This document shows, piece after piece, positions 44,086 through 53,736 of a stretch of DNA of 64,000 bases. This DNA comes from Shimazuella soli (GTDB lineage Bacteria; Bacillota; Bacilli; Thermoactinomycetales; Thermoactinomycetaceae): positions 62,001-126,000 of the forward strand of contig NZ_JAKWBN010000002.1 in NCBI RefSeq assembly GCF_022511585.1. The letters run 5' to 3'. Position numbers and translations under genes: made by a program. The first letter of the stretch is position 1, and each line of letters opens with the position of its first letter. The notes under the pieces are model-generated. The model saw only the letters and a list, made by a program, of their open reading frames with translations. It did no database searches and was not told the DNA's origin.

Positions 44086-44970
44086 ATGGATTTTACCATC
44101 AGCATACCTCAAGCAAATGCTTATCAAACAACTGGTTTGTTTCATCATCTCATGCAATTGCCTCCAAGAATGGAAAAATTAGATGTGCTTTGTGAAATAC
44201 AAGAAAATAGTATTTCAGACCGTTATTTTTACACTATTCAATGTAAGTTAAAGCGGAGATCACAAGAGAGAGAAATAAGACGTGCAATCAGTGAAGAAAT
44301 AGCGAGATACATCTGCACTTATTTTGAAGAAAATTTAATCGAAGATGCAATCCAAAAGCATTATCCACAATATTACGACCGAGAAATAGAGCAAATTAAA
44401 GTACATACCAATCGACTGTTTCAAAAAAATACTCATACTTATTTTCGGACTCCCTATAGCAAACGATCGGATCGTCTAGGGAAGCCGATTTTCCATTTTC
44501 TTCGCGAATCAAAATTGCTGGCTATCGATGGATATGTTCACTTTCGACTAGAGCATTATCGTAAAGCTTTGGCTAAGTGTGTTCATGATGCAGTAGACCA
44601 GTTTTTATTGGATCAAGAATATCAAGATTTTATTTCCCTCTTGAAATACTTTGTCTCGGTTCAGGGTTCCAAGATTGATTTGGTGCATCTCATGCATCGG
44701 GGAGTGAAACAATTTGAGTTACTTGATGAGCAACGCAAACCTTTGCAGTTAAACGATGGTGGGACTTTGCAAGAGATTGTGGAACATTCTTTCTCGCATG
44801 AGGATTTAATTGTCAGTACATTGCTCACAATTGCACCAGAAAAGATTATTTTGCATACCAAATTTCCTGAGGAGAACATTATTCATACCTTATCCCAAAT
44901 CTTTGAGTCTCGGATAGTGAAATGTAATGGTTGTAGTTCCTGTGGTACAGTGGAAACGCTTGACTTGTGA
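44086..44970 (+). CDS. ytxC: YtxC-like sporulation-family protein
   Basis: 294 residues, soluble; recognised from length, position directly before thrS and the family pattern EEIARYICTYFEENLIED and DQFLLDQEYQDFISLLKYFV. YtxC is expressed in sporulation in B. subtilis; its role is unknown. ATG follows AAAGGGGTGC. In B. subtilis the order is dnaB-dnaI-ytxB-ytxC-thrS; here 27 kb separate it from dnaB. Confidence 0.85.
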   Translation: MDFTISIPQANAYQTTGLFHHLMQLPPRMEKLDVLCEIQENSISDRYFYTIQCKLKRRSQEREIRRAISEEIARYICTYFEENLIEDAIQKHYPQYYDREIEQIKVHTNRLFQKNTHTYFRTPYSKRSDRLGKPIFHFLRESKLLAIDGYVHFRLEHYRKALAKCVHDAVDQFLLDQEYQDFISLLKYFVSVQGSKIDLVHLMHRGVKQFELLDEQRKPLQLNDGGTLQEIVEHSFSHEDLIVSTLLTIAPEKIILHTKFPEENIIHTLSQIFESRIVKCNGCSSCGTVETLDL

Positions 44971-44989
44971 GCAAAACATTCGGTATAAT
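44960..44989 (+). promoter_or_regulatory. Promoter of thrS
   Basis: TTGACT and TATAAT with an 18-nt spacer; the -35 lies within the 3' end of ytxC. Confidence 0.8.
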
Positions 44990-44995
44990 GCAGAC

Positions 44996-45247
44996 AACTT
45001 TTTGATTTTGCGTTGATAAGGATATGCTTTTTATCAAAGGTGAAAAGAGAGAGGGGCCGCCGGCTGAGAACCCCTTCACCCGCTTGATGAAACAGTACCA
45101 CCTTGGAGCTGAGATAGGGAAAATAGAGTATCTATCTCCGGTTACACACCGTTACATGTGCTATGAGGACTTATTTTTCAGATAAGTTGAATTAGGGTGG
45201 AACCACGAGACCAAACGCTCGTCCCTTTTGGGATGCAGCGTTTTTTT
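44996..45247 (+). promoter_or_regulatory. T-box riboswitch (threonine) upstream of thrS
   Basis: The T-box motif AGGGTGGAACCACG is at 45194-45207. It is followed by the terminator AAACGCT-CCC / GGG-AGCGTTTTTTT (45213-45247). Stem I features AGAGAGGGG, GGCTGAGA and the specifier region GAAACAGTACCACC (probable specifier ACC, Thr) lie near 45047-45105. Uncharged tRNA-Thr would favour antitermination. Confidence 0.92.
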
Positions 45248-45265
45248 ATGTTGAAAAGGAGTGAA

Positions 45266-47194
45266 ATGCAGATGTTGGTTAAGTTGCCTGACGGATCAGA
45301 AAGAAAATATGAAGATAAAGTTACCGTAAATGATGTTGCTGCTTCTATTAGTAAAGGTCTACAGAAAAAAGCGATCGCTGGTATGATCGATGGTCAAGTT
45401 GTAGATTTAAGCAGAGAAGTACCAGATGGAGCAGATGTGAAAATATTAACTTTGGACGATAAAGAAGGATTGGATGTATATCGCCACAGCACCGTTCACT
45501 TGATGGCACAAGCATTAAAACGCTTGTATCCAGATGTAAATCTGGGTATTGGTCCAGTCATTGAAGATGGATTTTACTATGATATCGATCTTTCGCAGAG
45601 TTTAACTCCTGAAGACTTGCCCAAAATAGAAGCAGAAATGAAAAAGATTGTAAAAGAAAACATTCCATTTGTGCGGAAAGTGGTATCGAGAGAAGAAGCT
45701 ATTCGCAGATATGAAGAGATTCATGATCATCTTAAACTAGAGTTGATTCGCGATTTGCCGGAAGATGCAGAGATTACCATCTATGAACAAGGGGAGTTTT
45801 TTGACCTCTGTCGTGGACCGCATGTTCCGTCTACGGGACGTCTGAAAGCATTTAAATTGCTCAGCATTGCTGGTGCTTACTGGAGAGGCAGCTCCGATAA
45901 TCAAATGCTGCAACGAATTTATGGAACTGCATGGGAGAAACAATCCGAACTTGATTCATATCTAGAGCGTTTGGAAGATGCAAAACGACGGGATCACCGT
46001 AAATTAAACAGCCAGCTTGGTATTTTTTCACTCGTTCCAGAAGTCGGTCAAGGATTGCCGCTTTGGCTGCCGAATGGAGCAAAAATTCGCCGGGAAATTG
46101 AGCGATATATCGTGGATTTAGAAGAGAGTCTTGGTTATGACCATGTGTATACCCCTCACTTGGCAAATGTAGATTTGTACAAAATCTCCGGTCATTGGGA
46201 TCATTATCAAGAAGATATGTATCCACCCATTAAGATTGACAACGAAGAATTGGTATTGCGTCCAATGAACTGTCCACACCATATGATGGTTTACAAGAGT
46301 GAAATGCGGAGCTACCGCAACCTGCCGCTTCGTGTCGCAGAACTGGGTACCATGCACCGCTATGAAATGTCAGGAGCTCTTTCCGGATTACAACGAGTGC
46401 GGTCGATGACGTTAAATGATGCACATATTTTCTGCTTGCCAGAACAGATCAAATCTGAGTTCAAACGAGTTGTAGAATTGATTTTAGAAGTATATCGTGT
46501 GTTTGGAATCAAAGACTACTTCTTCCGTCTGTCCTACCGTGATCCAAAGAACAAAGAAAAATATATCGATAACGATGAAATGTGGAATGTATCCCAATCG
46601 ATGCTAAAAGAGACGATGGATGAAATGGGCTTACCATATGTGGAAGCTGAGGGTGAAGCGGCATTTTATGGACCGAAACTCGATGTCCAAGTTCAAACAG
46701 CACTGGGCAAAGATGAGACCCTGTCTACTGTACAGCTAGACTTCCATCTTCCAAATAAATTTGAATTGGAATACATCGGAAAAGATGGACAAGCACATCG
46801 CCCAGTCGTCATCCATCGTGGTGTAGTTGGTACAATGGAGCGCTTTGTCGCATTTTTAACCGAGTATCACATGGGAGACTTCCCGCTCTGGCTCTCACCA
46901 GTCCAAGCGAAAGTACTTCCTGTATCTGCGAACTATCTTGATTATGCTGAGGAAGTGACAAAACAGCTAAAAGATGCTGGAATCCGTGTAAACTTGGATG
47001 ACCGTGATGAAAAACTTGGATATAAAATCCGCCAAGCGGAGATGGAGAAAGTTCCTTATATGTTTGTAGTAGGAGAGAAAGAACGTGAAGCAGGTTTGGT
47101 AAATGTGAGACGTCGTCACTCCAAAGAGCAAAGTGTAGAAGGATTAGAAGAATTAAAGAATCGGTTGAAACAAGAAATTAGAGATAGAGTATAG
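45266..47194 (+). CDS. thrS: Threonyl-tRNA synthetase
   Basis: About 642 residues. Domain order: TGS ([22 protein letters not shown]), editing domain ([16 protein letters not shown] with HxxxH), class II core with motif 2 ([33 protein letters not shown]) and motif 3 ([15 protein letters not shown]), then the anticodon-binding domain. ATG 45266 (Met-Gln-Met) has AAGGAG at the right distance; ATG 45272 is an alternative. Regulated by the T-box leader. Confidence 0.98.
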   Translation: MQMLVKLPDGSERKYEDKVTVNDVAASISKGLQKKAIAGMIDGQVVDLSREVPDGADVKILTLDDKEGLDVYRHSTVHLMAQALKRLYPDVNLGIGPVIEDGFYYDIDLSQSLTPEDLPKIEAEMKKIVKENIPFVRKVVSREEAIRRYEEIHDHLKLELIRDLPEDAEITIYEQGEFFDLCRGPHVPSTGRLKAFKLLSIAGAYWRGSSDNQMLQRIYGTAWEKQSELDSYLERLEDAKRRDHRKLNSQLGIFSLVPEVGQGLPLWLPNGAKIRREIERYIVDLEESLGYDHVYTPHLANVDLYKISGHWDHYQEDMYPPIKIDNEELVLRPMNCPHHMMVYKSEMRSYRNLPLRVAELGTMHRYEMSGALSGLQRVRSMTLNDAHIFCLPEQIKSEFKRVVELILEVYRVFGIKDYFFRLSYRDPKNKEKYIDNDEMWNVSQSMLKETMDEMGLPYVEAEGEAAFYGPKLDVQVQTALGKDETLSTVQLDFHLPNKFELEYIGKDGQAHRPVVIHRGVVGTMERFVAFLTEYHMGDFPLWLSPVQAKVLPVSANYLDYAEEVTKQLKDAGIRVNLDDRDEKLGYKIRQAEMEKVPYMFVVGEKEREAGLVNVRRRHSKEQSVEGLEELKNRLKQEIRDRV

Positions 47195-47199
47195 GAAGA

Positions 47200-47235
47200 A
47201 AGCAACAGGTGATACAAGCCTGTTGCTTTTTTAGA
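47200..47235 (+). terminator. Terminator of thrS
   Basis: AAAGCAACAGG / CCTGTTGCTTT hairpin plus T-run. Confidence 0.85.
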
Positions 47236-47389
47236 CATCGTTTTTCAAAATATCAGAAATGCAAATATTATATTTATTATCAGAATATTATAATTGGTTT
47301 TTATAATTAAAAACTTAAATTAGATAATATTATTTATATGACCAAAAATGTCAAAGACAGGAAGATGTGTATCGTTGTAGAATACATTT

Positions 47390-47567
47390 AGGCAATAAGC
47401 CTACTTCGTTCACTAGATGCAGGAGAGGAGGAAATATGTCCACTCCGGTTCCCGGTCCGCGCGACGGAAGCGACCACAAGAAGAAGAAGTCGGCCTGAGC
47501 GCCGAACCGACCTAGCATGAGCTAGGAATCCAGTGAACGAAGCTGTGCGTCTCTAAGATTCACAGCT
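47390..47567 (+). ncRNA. Module G: structured transcript enclosing a 20-codon ORF
   Basis: Downstream of TAGAAT (47378-47383) come a hairpin AGGC-AATAA-GCCT (47390-47402), the 5' arm CTTCGTTCACTAGAT (47404-47418), AGAGGAGGAAAT plus a 20-codon ORF, a hairpin CCTAGC-ATGA-GCTAGG (47511-47526), the matching 3' arm ATCCAGTGAACGAAG (47528-47542; 14 of 15 pair) and a last hairpin GCTGTG / CACAGC (47543-47566). The long-range closing stem and contiguous helices suggest a folded RNA rather than a plain mRNA leader. Confidence 0.55.
47436..47498 (+). CDS. 20-residue GC-rich peptide ORF in module G
   Basis: Starts with ATG 6 nt behind the excellent ribosome site GAGAGGAGG and ends at TGA 47496-47498. 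The peptide is Pro/Gly-rich at the N terminus (STPVPGPRDGS) and ends in HKKKKSA. No similarity known to me. Its composition resembles the other GC-rich modules. Either a real micro-peptide or a coding-like stretch inside an RNA. Confidence 0.45.
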   Translation: MSTPVPGPRDGSDHKKKKSA

Positions 47568-47670
47568 CCCACAAAATTATCATCATTTAAGATGTGAATA
47601 TAAAAAAAAGAAACTGTTATTGGTATATTCCAGTGCAGTTTCTTTTTTGTACAATGCCCTATTAAAAAAA

Positions 47671-48423
47671 TTAACTAACTTTGTTGTTATGCCGTTTCAT
47701 ATTTACGATTCTGTTATGTATATAGTGGACATGTGTCCCGGTCTGTAATATTTCTACTTTTGTAACGTCTTGATTTGCTAAGTAAACATACCATTCAGAT
47801 GAGACGTTACCTATTTTTAGATAAACACTAAAGGTATAAACTTGATCAGTGGCGAGTGTGAATTGAAATTTGAAAAAGCCTTCTTCTTGATCATTTTCTG
47901 TTATTAGGCGTTTTAAGTAGGACAATGGAACTTTTGTGTTACTAACCTCTCCATAAACCACCCTTTCCGGTGTTCCAGTCTCTATCATTTCATAAGAATA
48001 AGGTTCTATCTCAGGTAGGTGATTAATAAAGATAAAGTCAGCTATATAGGCAGGAGTTGGTTTTATATTTGCTAACGTAAAATGAATGATTTTCTTTTCA
48101 TTCCCATTGTCTTTAATCGCGACTTTAGGGTATAACTCAGGTTCCAATGCCTCTTTTTCTCTTCGCTTTGTTTCTTTCTCTTGCCGTTTTGCTTCTCTAA
48201 CCAGTTTCAATGCGATTCTTGCAGTCCAAAAGGTAGCAATAGCACCGATCGTTTGTCCGACTGCCGCCCACATACTCCAGTTTCTCCAATCTCTTTTTGA
48301 CAGCCAATCTAATATAATCGTAAGCCAAACTAACAATGTATGTACCATGCCGATCAACACTCCTATTAGAAACTCAACATTCATAATATCAGATATTATC
48401 TTTTTTATGGGTGGTAATAGCAT
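47671..48423 (-). CDS. Hypothetical membrane-anchored protein
   Basis: 250 residues. Two hydrophobic segments near residues 18-38 and 50-68, a charged coiled stretch (REAKRQEKETKRREKEALEPELYP) and a soluble ~150-residue C-terminal part with beta pattern. I do not recognise the family; the layout resembles cytoplasmic sensor or effector proteins of accessory islands. No clear ribosome site at 48423; a Met 13 codons in (MNVEFLIG) is an alternative. Terminator at about 47600-47650. Confidence 0.6.
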   Translation of the reverse strand: MLLPPIKKIISDIMNVEFLIGVLIGMVHTLLVWLTIILDWLSKRDWRNWSMWAAVGQTIGAIATFWTARIALKLVREAKRQEKETKRREKEALEPELYPKVAIKDNGNEKKIIHFTLANIKPTPAYIADFIFINHLPEIEPYSYEMIETGTPERVVYGEVSNTKVPLSYLKRLITENDQEEGFFKFQFTLATDQVYTFSVYLKIGNVSSEWYVYLANQDVTKVEILQTGTHVHYIHNRIVNMKRHNNKVS

Positions 48424-48584
48424 TATAATTCTGTATTATTTTGAAAGTAATAATTTTGCTTCTAGGGGAGTTGAGAAGAGTATAAAAATAAAAACCTCCA
48501 CTTCTAAGAGAAGGTGAAGAGGCTTGAGATGATTCAGAACAGGCTTAGGATGAGCAGAACAACTTACTGCTTTTCATTGCTTTC

Positions 48585-49496
48585 TTACCCCAACTTTCGA
48601 GTAGTTTGATCTATCACGTTTTGAACAAAAGATTTTAATTCCTCTATAAATAACTTTGCTGCTTGTCCCATAAACTTATCTTTCCGATATATGATGCAGA
48701 TATCTTGACTAGGTGTAGGTTGGAGCAATTTTACCGCTGAGATGTTATCTCGGTCCAGATAATCGAGCAGCATTCGTGGAAGAATGGAGGCACCTATCCC
48801 TTGTTCGATTAAAGACAAAAGTGTCGATAACGTAGAAGATACGATTGGGCTGTCTATGGTAATGCCTTTTTCTTGACAGCAAGAATGGATGATCTTTGTA
48901 ATCTGGTGTTCAGGACCAAACATCACCATTTTTAGTTGCTGTAACTGTTCAAAGGGAAGAGCCTTTGACTTCGCTATGGGGTGATCCGATTGAATAGCCA
49001 AAGCAAACTCCTCGTGGAACAAAGGGATGACAGCGATTCGGTCATCCGGGTTTAGAGGCACAGTGGTAACTCCAAGATCTCTTGTTCCATCGACAACTTG
49101 TTCATATACATCCATTGTTTCTGTAACACTTATGGAGAGCTTGGGATATGTGCGGTGGAAGTCGACTAGCAGTGCATCAAACAGTAAATCTCCATCACCT
49201 GGGAGAATTCCGATGTCCAATCTGCCGCCCTCCATTCGTTTTAGATCTGTGATGGCTCCTTTCATATAGTCGACACGTTCAAAGATGAGATGACATTGCT
49301 CTAATACAATCTTACCTGCATCCGTTAACGCGATCCGCCTGCCAATACGATCGAATAGAGGAACACCCAGTTCGTTCTCCAAAAACTTGATCTGCTGACT
49401 CAGGTTCGATTGTGTCGTGCAGAGGTTCTCGGCGGCCCTTGAGAAATGCATCTCCTTGCATACCGCAGCGAAATATTCTAGTTGTCTAAGTTCCAT
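48585..49496 (-). CDS. LysR-family transcriptional regulator
   Basis: 303 residues, HTH MHFSRAAENLCTTQSNLSQQIKFLENELG, and a standard LysR effector-binding domain. ATG at 49496 follows AAGGGACACTGAGGG. Divergent from a DinB-like gene 188 nt away, a usual arrangement for a LysR target. Effector unknown. Confidence 0.92.
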   Translation of the reverse strand: MELRQLEYFAAVCKEMHFSRAAENLCTTQSNLSQQIKFLENELGVPLFDRIGRRIALTDAGKIVLEQCHLIFERVDYMKGAITDLKRMEGGRLDIGILPGDGDLLFDALLVDFHRTYPKLSISVTETMDVYEQVVDGTRDLGVTTVPLNPDDRIAVIPLFHEEFALAIQSDHPIAKSKALPFEQLQQLKMVMFGPEHQITKIIHSCCQEKGITIDSPIVSSTLSTLLSLIEQGIGASILPRMLLDYLDRDNISAVKLLQPTPSQDICIIYRKDKFMGQAAKLFIEELKSFVQNVIDQTTRKLG

Positions 49497-49683
49497 CCCT
49501 CAGTGTCCCTTCCTATTAGCTATCTTCTTTTTTTATTATAACCTGAAATGAAACGATTTTTATTTATCATTACTAAAACTGATCAATTGCATCGGAATCT
49601 CGTGATGGTTGCTTTGTGAAGAGCAATGTACACTTTAAATAGGTAAACGAAAACAAAAACAACTTATCAGGAGGCGTTTCATA

Positions 49684-50145
49684 ATGGCACAATCGATCAT
49701 AAATACAGGAAAAGTTTTACGTCAGATTCTTATCGGTCAACTTCAAGGTATTTCGGAAACTGGGCTCGATATTCAACCAGAAGGCTTCCATAATACCATT
49801 CGTTGGAATGTCGGTCACATCATTTATTGGATGGATAAATACTCTACTCTATCCTTTGGATCACCTTCCGCTATTCCAGATAAATTTGAGACACTATTTA
49901 ACTCTGGAACGAAGCCAGCGGATTGGACGATTGCTCCACCATCGAAGGAAGAACTGACCCAATTATTAGGGCAGCAGCTTTCTCGTCTTTCTGAGCTGAC
50001 ACCTGAATTACTAGATAAGAAATTGCCATCTCCATTTGCAATGGGACCATTTCAATTCAATACAGGAGGCGAGCTGTTCAACTTTGCTCTGATGCATGAA
50101 GCGATTCACCTTGGAACTATATCAAGCCAGATGAAATTAATTTAG
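49684..50145 (+). CDS. DinB-like four-helix protein
   Basis: 153 residues with the DinB/YfiT pattern: an early His in IRWNVGHIIYWMDKY and the late HEAIHLGTISSQMKL, which together form the metal site of this fold. Members include bacillithiol and mycothiol transferases; this one is not assignable further. ATG behind AGGAGGCGTTTCATA. Divergent from LysR. Confidence 0.88.
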   Translation: MAQSIINTGKVLRQILIGQLQGISETGLDIQPEGFHNTIRWNVGHIIYWMDKYSTLSFGSPSAIPDKFETLFNSGTKPADWTIAPPSKEELTQLLGQQLSRLSELTPELLDKKLPSPFAMGPFQFNTGGELFNFALMHEAIHLGTISSQMKLI

Positions 50146-50250
50146 TAGAAAGCTATCAAAACGCGCTATTCCCACTCTAGGACTTAACGAATGGAAGGAT
50201 AGCGTTTTTCGTTTGCTTGCTTTCGGCTTACTTAAAGGTTTCGGAAAATA

Positions 50251-50259
50251 TGATATAAT
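50251..50259 (+). promoter_or_regulatory. Extended -10 of module H
   Basis: TGATATAAT is an extended -10 (TG-n-TATAAT), 35 nt upstream of the ATG; the -35 is weak. Confidence 0.55.
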
Positions 50260-50293
50260 TTATTCACCCTGTCATCCGAGCATTGGAGAAGCA

Positions 50294-50761
50294 ATGCGAA
50301 GCTACGAAGAGTACCTGGCCCGGCACATTCCGCTGGCCGTTCACCGGGACTATGTGTTGGAGGATCGCCTGACATACGAACCGCTGTCCAAGGACAACGC
50401 GTTCTGGGAGGACATCGATGCCTCGTATGGATGCCAGAACCGGTTGACCTCTACCCTGCGCTTCTTCGATGTCAGATGCTTCGATTTCTACAAGGAGTAC
50501 GGCATCAAGGTAAGCGACTCGGCATTCGTGCTGGATGCTGCTGGTCGTGTCCTCACGGACAGTCGACTCTTCCTCTACACGATCGTTCTCGGTGGTCAAG
50601 TGACCATAAACGATCAGATCTTGCCCAAGGCTGACGGCTACCACATCGTCATCAGGAGGGGGAAGGGGAAGAGAGCCCCACGGGTCATGCAGGATGACTC
50701 CTACCAGTGCCACTATCGCCGGGAGGACTTCCAGACGGTCAACCAGCTGCTGGCCGGGTAG
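50294..50761 (+). CDS. GC-rich orphan module H: hypothetical protein
   Basis: 155 residues, soluble, no family recognised. Helical N-terminal part (YEEYLARHIPLAVHRDYVLEDRL), then a strand-rich half (LFLYTIVLGGQVTINDQILPKADGYHIVIRRGKG). 35 of the 60 bases at 50401-50460 are G/C, versus 20 of 60 in the host gene at 49681-49740. ATG follows TTGGAGA. An 11-bp perfect GC-rich hairpin (50779-50819) ends the unit. Confidence 0.6.
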   Translation: MRSYEEYLARHIPLAVHRDYVLEDRLTYEPLSKDNAFWEDIDASYGCQNRLTSTLRFFDVRCFDFYKEYGIKVSDSAFVLDAAGRVLTDSRLFLYTIVLGGQVTINDQILPKADGYHIVIRRGKGKRAPRVMQDDSYQCHYRREDFQTVNQLLAG

Positions 50762-50778
50762 ATCAGCTTTGACGGGAA

Positions 50779-50819
50779 GGACTCTGGACACTACTTCAAG
50801 GAGGATTTGTCCAGAGTCC
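50779..50819 (+). repeat. GC-rich 3' hairpin of module H
   Basis: GGACTCTGGAC / GTCCAGAGTCC, 11 bp perfect, 19-nt loop, no T-run. Confidence 0.65.
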
Positions 50820-51237
50820 CCACTACCAAAAAATTGTTTGGTCTCGGGACTTTTAATGAAAAGGGTGGCCAAGGGGACGTTTCTCTTGTTGCATAAAAAA
50901 GGAAGCAACAGAACAACTATCATTAAGAATCTCTATTTATTTCCGCAAAACCCAGACTGCTGATTAACGTTAACATTGCATAATTCCCTTGATGAACATA
51001 GGTAATTATTTTTTATTCTTTGTTTTTTACATATTCTATTGTTTTACTTCGATATAGAAGCGATTATGCGACAAGAGAACCGTCCCTTTGTCGCAAGATT
51101 GTCATTCTTTCATCATTCTACTTGATTATAACAGTTTCTACTGATAAACATGACTCAGCGGATGGAGAAAAGGCGAAACAAAGATAATTAGTTATGTTCA
51201 CAATACTCTTAGTAATCTTATAAATAGGACTATAGTT
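50820..51237. other. Intergenic stretch with one REP-like palindrome
   Basis: No gene supported. Contains a REP-like element at 51067-51095; otherwise AT-rich. Confidence 0.4.
51067..51095. repeat. REP-like palindrome, copy 1
   Basis: TGCGACAAGAG-AACC-GTCCCTTTGTCGCA; terminal TGCGACAA / TTGTCGCA arms. Same family at 59432, 61391, 62121 and 63714. Confidence 0.75.
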
Positions 51238-52749
51238 TTATTTCAAGTCAACTTTTTTCAGTAGTGGATCTTTTTTAACTAATAAATCCAACGAATCTGT
51301 GGTCTTACCTTTTAAGTGTTGGTCAAAAAACGCTAATGTCACCGCTTTTGTGATTTCAAGGCATTTTGCTGGATCTGTTTTTCCAGTTATATTTATTAGA
51401 TCGCGTAAATAGCTGTCACCTATCCAAAGGCCAATATCTGTGAATTTCATGTGGTCGCTACCTATAATGGTGAATAAATTTCCGGATGCCTTAAGAACCT
51501 TGTTAAGTCCTATAATTTCTTGTTGCATTTTTTCGTAAGCCTTATCATAGGCTTCCTTGCTCCCATAAGAGGAAAGCATGATTTTTTTGTCTTCATTAGA
51601 TAGACTTTCGAACTTTGGCATCATGGTAGTTTTATTTTCAATCGTTTGAACTTGTACTTTATCGTTCGCAATCATAAGAAAAGGTGCCATGTGTTTGAAG
51701 TTTTTAGGAGTGGTAAAAACGGTTCCGTCCAAATTAATGGCAGCCTTCACTCTGCTATCATTAATTGCCAAGTTATAAGCCGCTGAACCACCAAGTGAAT
51801 GACCAATGACACCTATTTTATTCAGATTCAACTTTCCTTTAAAATTAGAGTTCATTTTGCCTTCGTTCATTTCACCCAGCTTTTTGATTACAAATTTATC
51901 ATCGTCGGCCATGATTTGAGAAAATATCGTTGTAATATCTCCCATGTTAAACTGAGTTGTAATCTCTTTGGGAGAAATAAATTTATCAGGGAAAACTGAC
52001 CCTGCAGATAGATAGGTATGGTCAATCGCCACAACAATATATCCATGACTTGCCAAATCCTCACACTGAGACGTTTCAACTTCCATTGTGGTTCCTGCCC
52101 CATGAGAAAAAAGGATTATAGGATAACTTTTTTGTTTATCTGATAGTTGAAGATCTTCTTTTGAATTTGTCTGTACCAATTTCAATTGATCAAACGCTAT
52201 TTCAGGTAAATGATAATTATCCGTCAGCGCCTTTATAAGTTGAGTTGAATGGTGAAAATAAGGATCAAAAGCTTTTGAGTCATCTTTCTTTGCTGGATAA
52301 TAAACTTTAGTCATCAGCTCTCGCTTTTGAGTTGATTTATTCAAGAAAGGATCTTTGCGTTTGTCATCAACAAGACGGATATATTTAATGCCCACATTAT
52401 AGCTGCCTGTCGGTTTTGGAAGCGTAAATACAGGAAGGGCATATGCCAGATAGGAAGTAGCTGCAAGGAAGATCAGGGATAGGCTTATTACGATAATCTT
52501 TAGTACTTTCGGGAATCTGGCTTCAAAAAACCTTTTATTTGTTTTTATTAGTGTATAAGCAACCAATAGAATGACAAATAGGTAGGAAAAAGCCATCTGG
52601 TAACGGACGCCCTCGAATACAACATGGAAAAAAAATACGGATAGGTTTACACCTGTGACTAATAACCAAACTACCTTCGATTGTTTTTTAAAACTTAGAA
52701 ACAGCGATATCAAATTCACTAAAATTAAGATCATTTCGAATATTCTCAT
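51238..52749 (-). CDS. Membrane-anchored PAF-acetylhydrolase-like alpha/beta hydrolase
   Basis: 503 residues. Four or five N-terminal membrane segments (first ~125 residues), then LPKPTGSYNVG and a hydrolase domain with SHGAGTTMEVE (oxyanion), nucleophile GHSLGGSAA and a late catalytic His in GSDHMKF. Resembles bacterial PAF-AH/dienelactone-type lipases. ATG 52749 lies 6 nt behind CGGAGG. A shorter paralogue is at 60192-61367. Substrate unknown; the active site faces outside if the topology is as guessed. Confidence 0.85.
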   Translation of the reverse strand: MRIFEMILILVNLISLFLSFKKQSKVVWLLVTGVNLSVFFFHVVFEGVRYQMAFSYLFVILLVAYTLIKTNKRFFEARFPKVLKIIVISLSLIFLAATSYLAYALPVFTLPKPTGSYNVGIKYIRLVDDKRKDPFLNKSTQKRELMTKVYYPAKKDDSKAFDPYFHHSTQLIKALTDNYHLPEIAFDQLKLVQTNSKEDLQLSDKQKSYPIILFSHGAGTTMEVETSQCEDLASHGYIVVAIDHTYLSAGSVFPDKFISPKEITTQFNMGDITTIFSQIMADDDKFVIKKLGEMNEGKMNSNFKGKLNLNKIGVIGHSLGGSAAYNLAINDSRVKAAINLDGTVFTTPKNFKHMAPFLMIANDKVQVQTIENKTTMMPKFESLSNEDKKIMLSSYGSKEAYDKAYEKMQQEIIGLNKVLKASGNLFTIIGSDHMKFTDIGLWIGDSYLRDLINITGKTDPAKCLEITKAVTLAFFDQHLKGKTTDSLDLLVKKDPLLKKVDLK

Positions 52750-52938
52750 TTTATTCCTCCGTTTTATTTTCATTATCATTTATTTTATTTAGAGGTTCCG
52801 CCACATTTTAATGAAAATATACGCTAAACGAAGATTTATTCAAACAAGACGGAAATTTCTGTACAGTAGATACACCCAGCTTGTTTTGCATAAACTCGTC
52901 GATAAAATTCATTCTTGATATCTTCCACACGAGAAGGA

Positions 52939-53715
52939 TTACTTTTTGATTTGTATTATGTTTGCAATCACGAACAGAATCCAAATATGCAAGGGATAAA
53001 ACGCATAAAAGAAATATTTGAGACTTTTTCCTCTCTTACCGTTGTAAGACAGCATCAATGGGAGAGCTATAATCATTATCCACTGGTAATTTCCATAGAA
53101 TAAATTTTGAACTGTAAATCCGGATAAGCATGGGTTTACGAACATGAGGAGACAAAATAGGATATACATAACTGTAAACTTTACGTGATCATTACTGAAA
53201 GCATATATTAGAATGCCTTGCAATACAAAGAGAGCAGATCCTTGAGCAGTTACTATATTCGGGATGAAGCCACTTACTAAATACGCATATGAATTCGATA
53301 TTATACGAATTTTTGTAATCAACAGAAAGCTGATGATTTGGATTAGAAAGAAACCAATCCATAATGCAACTTTTTTATACCTTGTAAGCCGGACGGTTGC
53401 TAACGTAATCAGAACTCCCATTAAAAAAAAGGTGGCGAAAATATTATCTGCAATCTGAAACTTTGCATCGGGAAAGAATGCTTGTAAGATACAGCTTCCG
53501 ACAGCCATAACAACTGATCCTATATAAATTCGGACCAAATATTTCTTTCTGCTGCGCGTATGAATGAGTCCCTGGACGATGCAGAACATAAAAACGGGAA
53601 TGGAGATTCTGCCGATCCATCCAAAAACAACGGGAAAAGTATCGGGAAAAGATCCTTCAAGGTTATCCATCAACATCGCTACAAGAGCAATGATTTTCAA
53701 AATAAAAACAGTCAT
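52939..53715 (-). CDS. TraX-family membrane protein
   Basis: 258 residues, about eight hydrophobic segments. MTVFILKIIALVAMLMDNL, GRISIPVFMFCIVQGL and the closing KYFFYAFYPLHIWILFVI are TraX hallmarks (F-pilin N-acetyltransferase family; in Firmicutes often beside bacitracin/lantibiotic resistance genes). Last gene of a set with a two-component system and ABC transporter; 21 nt after the permease. Confidence 0.88.
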   Translation of the reverse strand: MTVFILKIIALVAMLMDNLEGSFPDTFPVVFGWIGRISIPVFMFCIVQGLIHTRSRKKYLVRIYIGSVVMAVGSCILQAFFPDAKFQIADNIFATFFLMGVLITLATVRLTRYKKVALWIGFFLIQIISFLLITKIRIISNSYAYLVSGFIPNIVTAQGSALFVLQGILIYAFSNDHVKFTVMYILFCLLMFVNPCLSGFTVQNLFYGNYQWIMIIALPLMLSYNGKRGKSLKYFFYAFYPLHIWILFVIANIIQIKK

Positions 53716-53736
53716 CTATTTATTCCCTCCATCCCC

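Noticed and set aside
45047-45110. GGCTGAGA ... ACCCCTT resembles part of a TPP riboswitch
   Set aside because: The T-box motif and terminator follow, the gene is thrS, and the second conserved half of the TPP element is absent.
45197-45265. Longer N terminus for ThrRS starting inside the T-box
   Set aside because: It would translate the terminator/antiterminator; ATG 45266 with AAGGAG gives the standard protein.
50264-50923. Long minus-strand frame opposite module H
   Set aside because: A shadow frame favoured by high GC; no start signal and no sensible domain pattern.
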